Origin: an uncultured Bacilli bacterium
Lineage (GTDB): Bacteria > Bacillota_I > Bacilli_A > RF39 > UBA660
DNA length: 36,201 nucleotides
Direction: 5' to 3'
NCBI GenBank assembly: GCA_944371545.1
Contig: CALVXT010000002.1
Coordinates: 1 to 36,201 of the forward strand
In this document: piece by piece, positions 23,455 to 33,257 of the stretch
How the letters are laid out: every line of letters starts with the position of its first letter
Position numbering within the stretch: position 1 is the stretch's first letter
Position numbers and translations under genes: made by a program
Notes under the pieces: generated by a model
What the model was told of the DNA's origin: nothing
What the model saw: the letters and a program-made list of their open reading frames with translations, nothing else
Database searches by the model: none

Positions 23455-26400
23455 TTATTGATTATCAGCAATCTTTTTATAATATTGATATCTTTTCATG
23501 GCCGAAGCTTTGTTATCTTCTAATAATGCACTCGCCATTTCTTTATTTTTTATACTTAAAGAACGATATCTGACTTCTCTTTCTAGGAAATCATGATATT
23601 TCTCAAAGTCTGGTGTTTTTGAATCAATATATAATTTTTCGTCTTCTGGTTTGTAGCGCATTAAAATTGTATATCCAACTTCAACAGCAAGTTTTTGCTC
23701 TTCTGTTGTACAACTCATCCCGCCTTTAATACCATGTTCAATACAAGGAGCATAAGCAATGATAATACTTGGTCCTTGATGGGCCTCGGCTTCTTTAAAC
23801 ACTTTTAAAGTTTGCATCATATTTGCCCCTAAAGAGATACTTGCCACGTAACAATTTGGATAACTCATAGCTATTCTAAATAAATCCTTCTTATGAGAGC
23901 GTTTTCCTAAATCGGCAAATTCAGCAACTTGGCCAATATGACTGGATTTACTCATTTGTCCACCTGTATTTGAATATACTTCGGTATCTAAGACTAAAAT
24001 TTTAATATTTTCTTCTGATGATAAAACATGATCAATTCCTCCAAAGCCGATGTCATAAGCCCAGCCATCTCCTCCGATTGCCCAGACTGTTCTTGCAGGA
24101 ATATAATCTAATAGACTTTTTAAATTTCCAATGTTATTTTCTTTAGATAGTTCCTCTTTAATTTTAGCTGTCACTTCATAATCGTTTTTGTTATCAAGCC
24201 ATTTTTGATATAATTCTTTCGTTTTTTCTGGAACATTTTCTAGATTTTCTCGCATAATTTTTTCAATACGTTTTCTTTTATTTTGATATGATAAATGCAT
24301 ACCATAAGCAAATTCAGCATTATCTTCAAAAAGACTATTTGCCCACGGAATTGTATAAGGTGTTGATGGCGCGCTTCCTCCATAAATTGAAGAACATCCG
24401 GTTGCGTTTGCTAAAACGATTTGTTCGCCATAAAGTTGAGTTAGTAACCTAATATAAGATGTCTCTCCACATCCAGCACATGCGCCTGAGAATGCAAATT
24501 CCGGTTTTAACATTTGACTACCCTTAATTGTATATTTTGGAAAAACTTCTGGATTTTTGTAAGAATCAAAATACTTGTTAGCTATTTGTTGTTTCTCTTC
24601 TTCGTATGAACCTAGATATAAAGCCTTTTTTCCATTTTTTCCTGGACAAATTTTTACACAAAGACCACATCCAGTACAATCCGCTTCAGATACGCTTATT
24701 AAATAATGATAATCTGTAGCTCCCATAGCAATAGGTCCTTGCTCTTCCTTTACTAAGAATGGTCTTATTACGGCATGAGGACAAACAAAGGAACACATAC
24801 CACATTGAATACAATTTTCAGGAATCCATTTGGATACTAGACCAGAAATTTTTCTCTTTTCTTTACTAGAAAGTCCACCTGGAAATTTTCCTTTACTTAA
24901 TGGTAAGACTTCTTTTACAGTCAATTCATTGCCTAAACGAGCATTCATTTTTTCGATGATATTTTGAGGAATATTTTCTTTATTCACATTTACATCTTTG
25001 TCTGTGACTACTAACTTTCTTACCATCTTTAAAGCTTCAGCAATGGCATTTTGATTATTTTTAACAACGTCTTCTCCTTTTGTTTTAAAACTTTTTTCAA
25101 TTGAGTCATTTAATTTTTGGATAGCATCTTTTTCTCCTAGTAAATTTAAAATAATAATTTCCATAATCTTACTGATTTTTCCTGGAATATGATTTTTCAT
25201 GGCTATTTCATCAGCATCGATTGTTAGGATTCTTAAATTTTTGTTTATAATATTTTGAATATCTGAAGACGACATTTTTTCTAAACATTTTTGTTCATCT
25301 TTGGTATTGATAAGCAGAATGCTATTCGGTTTTGCTTTGTTTAGGATTTGATATTTTTCAAAATATTCATCTTTTGTTACAACTGTTAAATCTGATGCGG
25401 TAACATAGTATGGTGCATGGATTTTTTCTTTCCCTATTCTTAAATGACTAACTGTTACTCCACCACTTTTTTTTGAATCATATTCAAAATATCCTTGAAC
25501 ATAATTTTCTTCACCCATAATGTGCATAATGTCTTTACTAGCTGATACCATACCATCTGAACCAAAACCATAAATTTGAATTTCATAAGCATTTAGATTA
25601 ATTTCATAGTCTTCTCTTTTTAAACTTGTATGATTTACATCATCTATAATTCCAATAGTAAAGTTATTTATAAGTTTTGTTTCTAACATTTTATATACTG
25701 CATAAATATCACTTGGTGTAGTATTTTTGCTAGATAATCCATATCTTCCTCCGACAATTTCAATCTCTTTGTCTTTTAATGTTGCTACTACATCTAAATA
25801 TAATGGTTCACCTGTGCTTCCTGATTCTTTTGTCCGATCTAAAACAGCGATTCTTTTTACTGTATCAGGTAAAACATTTTCTAAATATTTTTTGCTAAAA
25901 GGACGATATAGGTGAACAATAATGCAGCCTATTTTTTCGCCTTTTTTCATTTCTTTTTCGACCACAAGTTTTATTGTGTCGGTCACACTTCCCATAGCTA
26001 CGATGATTCTTTCCGCATCAGAGGCTCCAAAGTATTCAAAAGGTGCATAATGAGTATCTGCTAATGTGTTGATTTTTTGCATATAAGTGTTTACAATATC
26101 AGGCATTTGTTCATAAAGTGGAGTTCTGGCTTCCATGCTTTGAAAATAAATATCTTCGGTTTCAGACATCCCATATTGTTTCGCTTCTCCAATATTTAAA
26201 GAACGTTCTTTAAATTCTTTTAATTTTTGTTCATCTACTAATGCAATTAAATTTTCACGGCTTAAAGGGTTTAGCACGTTTAATTCATGACTGGTACGAA
26301 AGCCATCAAAAAAATGAAGAAATGGCAAAGATCCTTTAATGCTTGATAAATGAGCAACTGCCGCTAAATGATAAGCTTCCTCAACATTTGAACTTGCTAA

Positions 26401-26811
26401 CATACAAAAACCTGTTTGTCTTGCCGCATAGATATCTGAATGATCTCCGAAAATGGATAAAGCATGTGTAGCTATTGTTCTTGATGCAACATGAATTACT
26501 CCTGGTAAGCATTCACCAGCAATTTTATACATATTTGGAATCATTAATAGTAACCCTTGACTTGCTGTAAAAGTTGAAGCAAGAGAACCAGCTAAAAGTG
26601 CTCCATGCATCGCTCCAGCGGCACCTGCTTCTGATTGCATTTCGGTTACATGGACAATATCATTAAATAAGTTTTTTACTTGTTTGCTACTTTGAGCATC
26701 CATATTGCTTGCCATCGGACTTGAAGGCGTGATTGGATAGATACTTGCTACTTCGCTAAAAAGATAGGCCATCATTGAACATGCTGTATTACCATCTACA
26801 ATTTGTTTCAT
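23455..26811 (-). CDS. nifJ: Pyruvate:ferredoxin (flavodoxin) oxidoreductase
   Basis: Single-chain PFOR of 1118 residues, close to the usual 1170-1200. It converts pyruvate, CoA and oxidized ferredoxin to acetyl-CoA, CO2 and reduced ferredoxin, an oxygen-sensitive step of anaerobic fermentation. N-terminal PFOR domain I has YPITPSSPMAS and EMQSEAGAAGAMHGAL; domain II follows near 260-390. Two ferredoxin-type 4Fe-4S motifs are CIQCGMCSFVCPHAV and CTGCGLCVKICPG. A third cluster site starts with CAGCGE. The thiamine diphosphate motif runs from GGDGWAYDIGFGG to DTEVYSNTGGQ. The gene is monocistronic, with a promoter at 26836 and a terminator at 23412. Confidence 0.97.
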   Translation of the reverse strand: MKQIVDGNTACSMMAYLFSEVASIYPITPSSPMASNMDAQSSKQVKNLFNDIVHVTEMQSEAGAAGAMHGALLAGSLASTFTASQGLLLMIPNMYKIAGECLPGVIHVASRTIATHALSIFGDHSDIYAARQTGFCMLASSNVEEAYHLAAVAHLSSIKGSLPFLHFFDGFRTSHELNVLNPLSRENLIALVDEQKLKEFKERSLNIGEAKQYGMSETEDIYFQSMEARTPLYEQMPDIVNTYMQKINTLADTHYAPFEYFGASDAERIIVAMGSVTDTIKLVVEKEMKKGEKIGCIIVHLYRPFSKKYLENVLPDTVKRIAVLDRTKESGSTGEPLYLDVVATLKDKEIEIVGGRYGLSSKNTTPSDIYAVYKMLETKLINNFTIGIIDDVNHTSLKREDYEINLNAYEIQIYGFGSDGMVSASKDIMHIMGEENYVQGYFEYDSKKSGGVTVSHLRIGKEKIHAPYYVTASDLTVVTKDEYFEKYQILNKAKPNSILLINTKDEQKCLEKMSSSDIQNIINKNLRILTIDADEIAMKNHIPGKISKIMEIIILNLLGEKDAIQKLNDSIEKSFKTKGEDVVKNNQNAIAEALKMVRKLVVTDKDVNVNKENIPQNIIEKMNARLGNELTVKEVLPLSKGKFPGGLSSKEKRKISGLVSKWIPENCIQCGMCSFVCPHAVIRPFLVKEEQGPIAMGATDYHYLISVSEADCTGCGLCVKICPGKNGKKALYLGSYEEEKQQIANKYFDSYKNPEVFPKYTIKGSQMLKPEFAFSGACAGCGETSYIRLLTQLYGEQIVLANATGCSSIYGGSAPSTPYTIPWANSLFEDNAEFAYGMHLSYQNKRKRIEKIMRENLENVPEKTKELYQKWLDNKNDYEVTAKIKEELSKENNIGNLKSLLDYIPARTVWAIGGDGWAYDIGFGGIDHVLSSEENIKILVLDTEVYSNTGGQMSKSSHIGQVAEFADLGKRSHKKDLFRIAMSYPNCYVASISLGANMMQTLKVFKEAEAHQGPSIIIAYAPCIEHGIKGGMSCTTEEQKLAVEVGYTILMRYKPEDEKLYIDSKTPDFEKYHDFLEREVRYRSLSIKNKEMASALLEDNKASAMKRYQYYKKIADNQ

Positions 26812-26835
26812 AAATTCACATCCTATTCTTGTTTT

Positions 26836-26841
26836 ATTATA
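26836..26841 (-). promoter_or_regulatory. Promoter -10 of nifJ
   Basis: Minus strand TATAAT with upstream TG (TGATATAAT), about 25 bases before the ATG. The -35 region is weak. AGGAT serves as ribosome binding site. Confidence 0.55.
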
Positions 26842-26906
26842 TCATGATTTTTTTATTTTCTGATAACAGATTTAAAAAATATGTTAAAGTTAGCTCAAAA
26901 GAATTT

Positions 26907-27029
26907 TTAAATTTCTTTACGATTAATACTTTTTGTATTTAATATTTCTTTATTTTTCTTATTTATAAAACAAATATCATAACCACATATATTTGCAATT
27001 TTTTCAATCGTTTCAAATGTTTCGATCGT
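26907..27029 (-). pseudogene. C-terminal remnant of an XRE-type regulator
   Basis: A short open frame without a start reads TIETFETIEKIANICGYDIC, then FINKKNKEILNTKSINRKEI and stop. The pattern (S/T)-IETxExIAxxxGY followed by a short tail is common at the C-terminus of helix-turn-helix regulators and antitoxins. The frame is cut at 27030 exactly where the sequence turns GC-rich, and an in-frame TGA follows (27036-27038). The rest of the gene is missing, so this is probably a leftover of a gene lost by insertion or deletion. Confidence 0.45.
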
Positions 27030-27109
27030 CGCAGCTCATGGGTTCGGTGCTGGCATAGTGGGCTTTGCTTACTACTACTGGGTTACCAACAGCATTGGCG
27101 TGCGCGGAG
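27024..27109. other. GC-rich island with RNA-like secondary structure
   Basis: About 57% GC over 82 bases inside intergenic DNA of about 25% GC. Nested inverted repeats on the plus strand: TAGTGGGC/GCTTACTA (27056-27063 with 27067-27074, two G-U pairs, loop TTT), GGTGCTG/CAGCATT (27046-27052 with 27090-27096), and CGCA/TGCG (27030-27033 with 27101-27104). The plus-strand transcript would end at the terminator 27121-27158. Read as protein in one frame it gives AHGFGAGIVGFAYYYWVTN, with no start codon nearby. It could be a structured RNA, a fragment of foreign DNA, or an assembly artefact. The rest of the 345-base gap holds the regulator remnant and the nifJ promoter. Confidence 0.5.
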
Positions 27110-27120
27110 TTATACTCATT

Positions 27121-27158
27121 AAAAAATATAAAGTCTTTGATCAACTTTATATTTTTTT
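27121..27158. terminator. Bidirectional terminator
   Basis: AAAAATATAAAGT (27122-27134) and ACTTTATATTTTT (27144-27156) form a 13-bp stem with T runs on both strands. It ends the glycan cluster on the minus strand and any plus-strand transcript of the GC-rich island. Confidence 0.75.
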
Positions 27159-28692
27159 ATAAGTGATAATATTTTATTCTATTTTGATAATCTTTTTCAG
27201 CTGCTTTTTTGAAATTTATCCCGAAATCAATATCCATTGAAAAGAATAAACTATCATAAATCAATTTATCTTCAAACGGCAAAATTGTAGTTATGGCAAT
27301 ATAAGGTAACTCATTATAAGGTATTATTTCATCAATATTTGAAGTAATTCCTTTTATCATATAACATTTCTCTTCATCCATTATTGCTGTATATTCTTCT
27401 AAGTAATCCATTATAAAAAATATTTTACGAATTCCTTTTTTAAATCCTTTGACAATTTCTAATTCTTCTTTAGAAAATTTATAAGGATTTGCTAAGACAA
27501 ATTCTGTGATATTCGCTTCTTTATTTTTCCATAGTTTGTCAATTATTTCTGATAAATCATGTGGATTTAATCCTATTTGCTTATAGATTTTTAATTTTGG
27601 TTTGATTTTATATTTTCGATTGGTAAAATCCAATAATCCAAAATATAATTTATAAAATAAATCTCGTTCTTTTTTGCTTAAACAAGCATTTTTTTGTGGA
27701 ATATATTTTTTGTGTTTATGTAAATGATATTCTATGTTTTCTTGATTTTGTTTTCTTACTTCATTTGGAGTACAACCGTTTAATGCACCTGAAGGCATTT
27801 CATCCATTGCGACATCCATATCTTTTAGATAATCAGTTAAGTCTATATCTTTTAAAGCGGGAACATTTATAAGTGCATTTTTAAGACTTGTTCTATCTCT
27901 ATTTAATAAAGCATATTCCTGTACATATTCAATAAAATCTATATAGAAAAAAGGAAGTGTAATTGTTTCTTTGTAAAATTTCTTTATTTTTGGATTATTC
28001 ATATTAAAATCATTATAAAATAAAGAAATATAATCTTTTATATTTACTTGAGTAGTAAATGCGCCTCCTTGTTTTTTTCGCTCTTCAGCTAATTCATCTT
28101 TTAAATGATAATAATCATTATAAATAGCTTCAACTTGCTCTCCTATGCTTTCTAAAGTTATCAATTCTAATGAAACATAAAATTTAAAAAGTTGATTATT
28201 AAGGATATGGTAACGAAATACGGTTTCTTTTACTCCTAGTAAAGATGAGCTTATTTGAATTAAACTTTCAACTAAAATTGTTCCTTGAATTTTACAAATA
28301 CTTACTAGTATTTCATTTAATTTATCAATTGCTTTTGTTTCATTCCATTTCACATTTTTAAGCGCTAATTTTATATTATTTTCTAATTCTTTAATTATTT
28401 GATAGCCTGTACCTATGTTGTAAAAAATCAAAAATTTCTTTTGTAACATTTTTTCTTCCCATTCATATTTACTTTCACCAGGCATTGACTTTTTTTCTAG
28501 TAACATTTCTAAGTATTTTAATTCTCTTGTTGTACATATATTGATAATTTTACGATAATCTGAATAAACATTAAAAATTTCTTTAAGCATCTTTACTTTT
28601 GTAATTTTCTCATAATCTTTAAAATCTTCTACAATTCGACTATACGAATCAAAAACATATTCTTTTTTATAATATTTTATTTCTTCTAACAT
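27157..28692 (-). CDS. Hypothetical protein at the end of the glycosyltransferase cluster
   Basis: Protein of 511 residues that I do not recognise. It is soluble, with no signal peptide or membrane helix. The first 370 residues are mostly helical and charged. The C-terminal part (about 440-500), CYMIKGITSNIDEIIPYNELPYIAITTILPFEDKLIYDSLF, vaguely resembles a domain in some Bacillota proteins that carry SEC-C or Rho-N modules, but no such module is visible. It starts 5 bases after the upstream glycosyltransferase gene with a weak ribosome binding site, so translation is probably coupled. A role in surface glycan synthesis is suggested only by position. Confidence 0.75.
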   Translation of the reverse strand: MLEEIKYYKKEYVFDSYSRIVEDFKDYEKITKVKMLKEIFNVYSDYRKIINICTTRELKYLEMLLEKKSMPGESKYEWEEKMLQKKFLIFYNIGTGYQIIKELENNIKLALKNVKWNETKAIDKLNEILVSICKIQGTILVESLIQISSSLLGVKETVFRYHILNNQLFKFYVSLELITLESIGEQVEAIYNDYYHLKDELAEERKKQGGAFTTQVNIKDYISLFYNDFNMNNPKIKKFYKETITLPFFYIDFIEYVQEYALLNRDRTSLKNALINVPALKDIDLTDYLKDMDVAMDEMPSGALNGCTPNEVRKQNQENIEYHLHKHKKYIPQKNACLSKKERDLFYKLYFGLLDFTNRKYKIKPKLKIYKQIGLNPHDLSEIIDKLWKNKEANITEFVLANPYKFSKEELEIVKGFKKGIRKIFFIMDYLEEYTAIMDEEKCYMIKGITSNIDEIIPYNELPYIAITTILPFEDKLIYDSLFFSMDIDFGINFKKAAEKDYQNRIKYYHL

Positions 28693-28697
28693 TTTTT

Positions 28698-29639
28698 CTA
28701 ATCTTTCTTAACACTTTCTGTTTCTTTTACAATATAAATAGGTCTTTTTTTGGTTTCTAAATATGTTTTAGCTAAGTATTCACCAAATATTCCCATAAAG
28801 AATAATTGAATTCCACTTACAAAAATGATGATGCAAGCAAGGCTTGGCCAACCACCTACTGGATCACCCCATATCAAAGTTTTGCATATTATTACAAGAA
28901 TCATGATGAAAGCGATGATGCAAAACAAAATTCCTAAAAAAGCTGCAATCGTTAAAGGAACAGTTGTAAAAGCTACTATGCCTTCAACAGCATATTTAAA
29001 TAATTTCCAAAAAGACCATTTCGTTTCTCCAGCTACTCTTTCAACATTTTCAAATTCTATCCATTTTGTTTTGAATCCAACAAAACTCCATAATCCTTTA
29101 GAATAGCGATTATATTCCCTGCAAGATATGATTGAGTCAACCATTTGTCTTGTCATTAATCTATAATCTCTTGCTCCATCAACCATTTCTACTTTACTCA
29201 TATGATTAATAATTTTATAAAATCTTCTAGCAAAAAAACTTCTGATTGGTGGTTCACCTTTTCTTGTTACTCTTCTTGTTCCTACACAGTCATAATCTTC
29301 CTCTTCAATATATTTAACCATTTCTGGTAACATTTTTGGTGGGTCTTGTAAATCAGCATCCATCAAAGTTACGTAATCTCCTGTTGAATAATCAAGTCCT
29401 GCTAACATGGCAGCTTCTTTTCCAAAATTTCTGGAAAAGGAAACATAACAGACTCTTTTATCCTGACTGTTTAATTCTTTAATAATTTTTAAACTGTTAT
29501 CTTTTGAACCGTCGTTTACAAAAATAAGTTCAAATTGATAATTTGACATACTTTCCATTACTTTAGACATTTCTTTATAAAACAATGGTAAGGATTCTTC
29601 TTCATTGTAACAAGATACAATTACACTAATTTTTTTCAT
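28698..29639 (-). CDS. GT2 polyprenyl-phosphate glycosyltransferase (GtrB/DPM1-like)
   Basis: Membrane-attached family 2 glycosyltransferase, 313 residues. The GT-A domain begins SVIVSCYNEEESLPLFYKEM, has the metal-binding DADLQDPP near residue 94 and RRVTRKGEPPIRSFFARRFYKI. Two helices lie near the C-terminus (about 230-260 and 268-292). Such enzymes move a sugar from a nucleotide donor to polyprenyl phosphate on the inner face. GT-C enzymes then use the lipid-linked sugar outside. The GT-C gene directly upstream would be the natural partner. Confidence 0.9.
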   Translation of the reverse strand: MKKISVIVSCYNEEESLPLFYKEMSKVMESMSNYQFELIFVNDGSKDNSLKIIKELNSQDKRVCYVSFSRNFGKEAAMLAGLDYSTGDYVTLMDADLQDPPKMLPEMVKYIEEEDYDCVGTRRVTRKGEPPIRSFFARRFYKIINHMSKVEMVDGARDYRLMTRQMVDSIISCREYNRYSKGLWSFVGFKTKWIEFENVERVAGETKWSFWKLFKYAVEGIVAFTTVPLTIAAFLGILFCIIAFIMILVIICKTLIWGDPVGGWPSLACIIIFVSGIQLFFMGIFGEYLAKTYLETKKRPIYIVKETESVKKD

Positions 29640-29680
29640 AAGCCACTTCCTAACTTTATTTTACCAAAATTTTGAATAAA

Positions 29681-31300
29681 TTAATAGTACACCTTTATGC
29701 TACAAAAACTTAGTGTTTTAAAATCTGCATTTTTTATTTCTTCAGGAATTTGATTTTCTTTTAAAAAGATGTATATATTGCCTTTTTTTATTTCATCTAA
29801 CCGAAAATAATATTTATCTACTTGGATAATATTGTTTCCATCCATTATCTTTTTTTCATTAAATGTATATGGATCCATTTCTAATGCAAGCATCGTATAT
29901 ATATAAGGCTGATGATAATCTTCATCAATCACATAAATTTTATCTGCATCACTTTGACTTGCGAAGGATAAAGCTGATGCTATATCTTCTTCTGATACAA
30001 AGAAATAGGTATCATGAACTTCTTTAGGATATTCTTTAAAATAATAATGACCGAAGGAAAGAAACATAATAAGATACATAGTTAAAATGACATATCCACT
30101 CCAATTTTTCTTGGATATTAAAGCACTTATTCCCATGATAATAAAATAAATTAATGGAAAATAAATGGCATTTGCTCGATTAATATTTGGTCCATCTAAA
30201 ATCATGGTAATAAGAAAAACTGAAATAAATAAAGCTAGCATTATTCCATCTAAATTTATCTTTTTTTCTTTAATAGCTTGAATTGTATTTTTACAAACTA
30301 AAATAAATCCATAAATACAGAAAGGAATACTAAAATAATAAACTGTTCCATATTCTTTAAACGCATTGTAAATTAAACCGTCATTAGAAAATAAAATTCC
30401 AAAAATGTTAAAATTCTTCCAAATATTTTGAAGACTAAATTCACTTCCCCGATAGAAAAATAGTTCAGGAATAGATAAGAATGGTGTTTTTATTTCATTT
30501 ATCAATCCATTATTCACTGCGAGCATTAAAATTAAAGGTAAAGCTAAAATAAATAATGGTATTCCAAGAAGAAAACACTCACTCCATTTTATTTTTTCAC
30601 TATATAAACCATATAATAAAACTATTGCGAGAAAAATTGGTAAAATCAAGTAAGAAACAGCATAGGTATATAATGTTAACCCAAAACTTATTCCAGAAAA
30701 AATAAACCATCTTTTTTTATGTTTTGTAAGAGCTTGGTATAGAAAATAGCAAGAAATTATTATCATTGGAAATAATAAATAGGACTCTAACCCCCATCTA
30801 GAATGCATGATGGAAAATGGTAAACACACTAGTAAAAAAAGAGTGATTATTGCGCTTAACTTGCCTTTTTCTTTTTTCATCATTGAAACAAAACAATAGG
30901 CTGAGATGAAAGATAAAAGAATAGCTGGCAAGCGTATGTTTTCGACACTGAACCCTAAAATATCAATAACTATGAATGCTAGATATGTATATAAAGCATT
31001 TTGACCTCCGCCAAAATTAATAAAATAAACAGGATTTTGATATAGAAAACGGTCTACTCCATATCTACTTAAATTTAAAGCATCATACGCCATCCCTGCT
31101 TCATCAACATGAAGTCCATTTGGAATATTTCCTAGATTAAATGTTAAAAGAAAGACAAACAAACCTGTAAAAAAAAGAATTATTCCTTTATAGACTTTGT
31201 CTACTTTTTTTTCTATTTTTTTATCTAATGGCTTTTTCCATAAAAATAGGATAAGTAAGATACTTATTATTGTAAAAATTATTGAAAGAATATTAATCAT
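29681..31300 (-). CDS. GT-C-type membrane glycosyltransferase (PMT/ArnT-like)
   Basis: Polytopic protein of 539 residues with about 12 hydrophobic segments and a short soluble C-terminal domain (about 440-539). The first external loop carries HVDEAGMAYDALNLSRYGVD, with the acidic Asp-Glu typical of protein mannosyltransferase/ArnT-like GT-C enzymes. Such proteins transfer sugars from polyprenyl-phosphate carriers to surface acceptors. The start overlaps the end of the upstream GT2 gene by 8 bases, and another GT2 gene follows after 41 bases. Acceptor and sugar are unknown. Confidence 0.8.
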   Translation of the reverse strand: MINILSIIFTIISILLILFLWKKPLDKKIEKKVDKVYKGIILFFTGLFVFLLTFNLGNIPNGLHVDEAGMAYDALNLSRYGVDRFLYQNPVYFINFGGGQNALYTYLAFIVIDILGFSVENIRLPAILLSFISAYCFVSMMKKEKGKLSAIITLFLLVCLPFSIMHSRWGLESYLLFPMIIISCYFLYQALTKHKKRWFIFSGISFGLTLYTYAVSYLILPIFLAIVLLYGLYSEKIKWSECFLLGIPLFILALPLILMLAVNNGLINEIKTPFLSIPELFFYRGSEFSLQNIWKNFNIFGILFSNDGLIYNAFKEYGTVYYFSIPFCIYGFILVCKNTIQAIKEKKINLDGIMLALFISVFLITMILDGPNINRANAIYFPLIYFIIMGISALISKKNWSGYVILTMYLIMFLSFGHYYFKEYPKEVHDTYFFVSEEDIASALSFASQSDADKIYVIDEDYHQPYIYTMLALEMDPYTFNEKKIMDGNNIIQVDKYYFRLDEIKKGNIYIFLKENQIPEEIKNADFKTLSFCSIKVYY

Positions 31301-32249
31301 TTTCTTCCTCCAAATTTCTAGCTATATGATATCTTGGTCTTTTTTTGGACTCACTATATATTTTTCCAATATATTCTCCTACTATACCTAAAGAAAGCAT
31401 TTGTACTCCACCTACTAACCAAATAGAGCATGCAAGGAAAGTCCAACCATCTACTGTATATCCAACAAGTTTTACCACAATACAATAAATTGTTACTAAT
31501 AAACTAATAATAAAAATTAAAATTCCTAAGTTTAAAATTAACCTTATGGGTTTAACGCTGAAGGATGTGATTCCGTCCCATGCAAAGTGAAGCATTTTCT
31601 TTAGTGGATATTTGCTTTCTCCAGCAAATCTTTTATTTCTTTCATAGTAAACAACGTCGCTTGTATAACCAATTAAAGGAAAAATACCTCTCAAAAATAA
31701 ATTTACTTCTTCATATCCATCTAAAGCTTCTAAAACTCTTTTACTTGTTAACCTATAATCTGCATGATTAAAGACAATGTTGACCCCTAAAAATTTCATA
31801 ATTTTATAAAATGTTTCGGCAGTAAATCTTTTAAACCAACTGTCTTTTTTTCTTGAGCTTCTCACTCCATAAACAACGTCACAACCTGCGAGATATTTAT
31901 CAATCATTTCATCGATTGCATTAATGTCATCCTGTAAGTCAGCATCCATACTAATTACTACATCTGCATAATTTTTAGCTGTTAAAAGTCCTGCTAATAA
32001 AGCATTTTGATGTCCCTTATTTCTTGAAAGGCATATACCTGTAAAAAGCGAATTTGTCTCGTGAAGATTAAGAATTTTTTCCCATGTTTTATCTTTTGAA
32101 CCATCATTTACAAACATTACCTTACTTTTTTTTGAAATCTTATTTGCTTTTATTAAGCTTTTTAATTTTTTGTCAATTTGTTTTGCGGTTTCATTAAGCA
32201 CTTCTTCTTCGTTATAGCATGGAATAACAACATATAATACTTTTTCCAT
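31293..32249 (-). CDS. GT2 polyprenyl-phosphate glycosyltransferase (GtrB-like)
   Basis: Second GtrB-like enzyme, 318 residues. It begins LYVVIPCYNEEEVLNETAKQ, has SMDADLQDDINAIDEM as the DXD region, GVRSSRKKDSWFKRF, and FNHADYRLTSKRVLEAL. Two C-terminal helices (about 235-258 and 268-292) end in GEYIGKIYSESKKRPRY, as in bactoprenol glucosyltransferases. Overlaps the GT-C gene by 8 bases, so the two are probably translated together. Confidence 0.9.
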   Translation of the reverse strand: MEKVLYVVIPCYNEEEVLNETAKQIDKKLKSLIKANKISKKSKVMFVNDGSKDKTWEKILNLHETNSLFTGICLSRNKGHQNALLAGLLTAKNYADVVISMDADLQDDINAIDEMIDKYLAGCDVVYGVRSSRKKDSWFKRFTAETFYKIMKFLGVNIVFNHADYRLTSKRVLEALDGYEEVNLFLRGIFPLIGYTSDVVYYERNKRFAGESKYPLKKMLHFAWDGITSFSVKPIRLILNLGILIFIISLLVTIYCIVVKLVGYTVDGWTFLACSIWLVGGVQMLSLGIVGEYIGKIYSESKKRPRYHIARNLEEEND

Positions 32250-32290
32250 TTATTAAGCTCACTTCCTACGTTTATTTTTACACAAATATA

Positions 32291-32324
32291 TAAAAAAAGC
32301 AATAAAAGAGAAATTTTTATTACT
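32291..32324 (-). terminator. Terminator after the 32320 glycosyltransferase gene
   Basis: Minus strand AGTAATAAAA (32315-32324) pairs with TTTTATTGCT (32298-32307; one G-U pair), followed by TTTTTTT. Confidence 0.6.
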
Positions 32325-33237
32325 TTTTTAACAAATTCAAATATAATTCATAACTTTGACGATTTTTTTTAACTATAACTTGAAGTATAATTCCTGTAAT
32401 GAATAACAGTAGTGCAAATACATAGATAAAACCACTTACTATTAAGGTTGGAAAACGTAATACTAAACCTGTTTTAAAATAATCTACAAATACTGGAACT
32501 ACTAAAATAGTTGCAAGTATAGCTAATAATAGCGCAAGAAAGCTAAAAAATCCAAACGGCTTATATTCTTTAAATAAAGTTGCAATTGTTTTTAATACTT
32601 TTAGTCCATCTGAATAGGTATTTAGTTTTGAAACACTTCCTTCAGGTCTATCGCGATAATTAACTGGAATTTCTATCAGCTTAAAATTTTTATCAACGGC
32701 ATGTATAGTCATTTCAGTTTCAATTTCAAATCCTTTAGAAAGAACAGGAAATCCTTTAACAAATTCATAACTAAAAGCTCGATATCCAGTCATTATGTCT
32801 TTAACTTCATTTTTAAATAAATGATTAATTAACCAACGAACTATTTTATTTCCAAAATTATGGAATGGTCTTTTATTTTCTGTAAAATACGTTGAAGATA
32901 AACGATCTCCTATTACCATATCAGCTTTTCCATTTAATATCAAATCGCACATCTCTTTGGCATTTTCAGCTGGATATGTGTCATCTCCGTCTATCATTAA
33001 ATAACATTCAGCATCTATTTCTCTAAACATTGTACGAATCACGTTTCCTTTTCCTTGGCGATATTCGTATCGTACAATAGCTCCAGCTTTTTTTGCAATA
33101 ATATCTGTTTTGTCTGTTGAATTATTATCATACACATAAATTTTAGCTTCAGGTAATGCTTTTTTGTAATCTTCTACAACTTTTTCTATAGTTTTTGCCT
33201 CATTGTAACAAGGTATTAGAATAGCAATTTTATCCAT
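32320..33237 (-). CDS. GT2 glycosyltransferase with two C-terminal membrane helices
   Basis: Third GT2 enzyme, 305 residues, of the dolichyl/undecaprenyl-phosphate type. It begins IAILIPCYNEAKTIEKVVED, has YDNNSTDKT, then MIDGDDTYPAEN as the DXD region, and DIMTGYRAFSYEFVKGFPVLSKGFEIETEMTIHA. Helices near 230-252 and 265-292. Flanked by its own promoter (33258-33286) and terminator, so it is transcribed apart from its neighbours, unlike the other cluster genes. Confidence 0.9.
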   Translation of the reverse strand: MDKIAILIPCYNEAKTIEKVVEDYKKALPEAKIYVYDNNSTDKTDIIAKKAGAIVRYEYRQGKGNVIRTMFREIDAECYLMIDGDDTYPAENAKEMCDLILNGKADMVIGDRLSSTYFTENKRPFHNFGNKIVRWLINHLFKNEVKDIMTGYRAFSYEFVKGFPVLSKGFEIETEMTIHAVDKNFKLIEIPVNYRDRPEGSVSKLNTYSDGLKVLKTIATLFKEYKPFGFFSFLALLLAILATILVVPVFVDYFKTGLVLRFPTLIVSGFIYVFALLLFITGIILQVIVKKNRQSYELYLNLLKK

Positions 33238-33257
33238 AAGACACCTCTTCCAATCCT

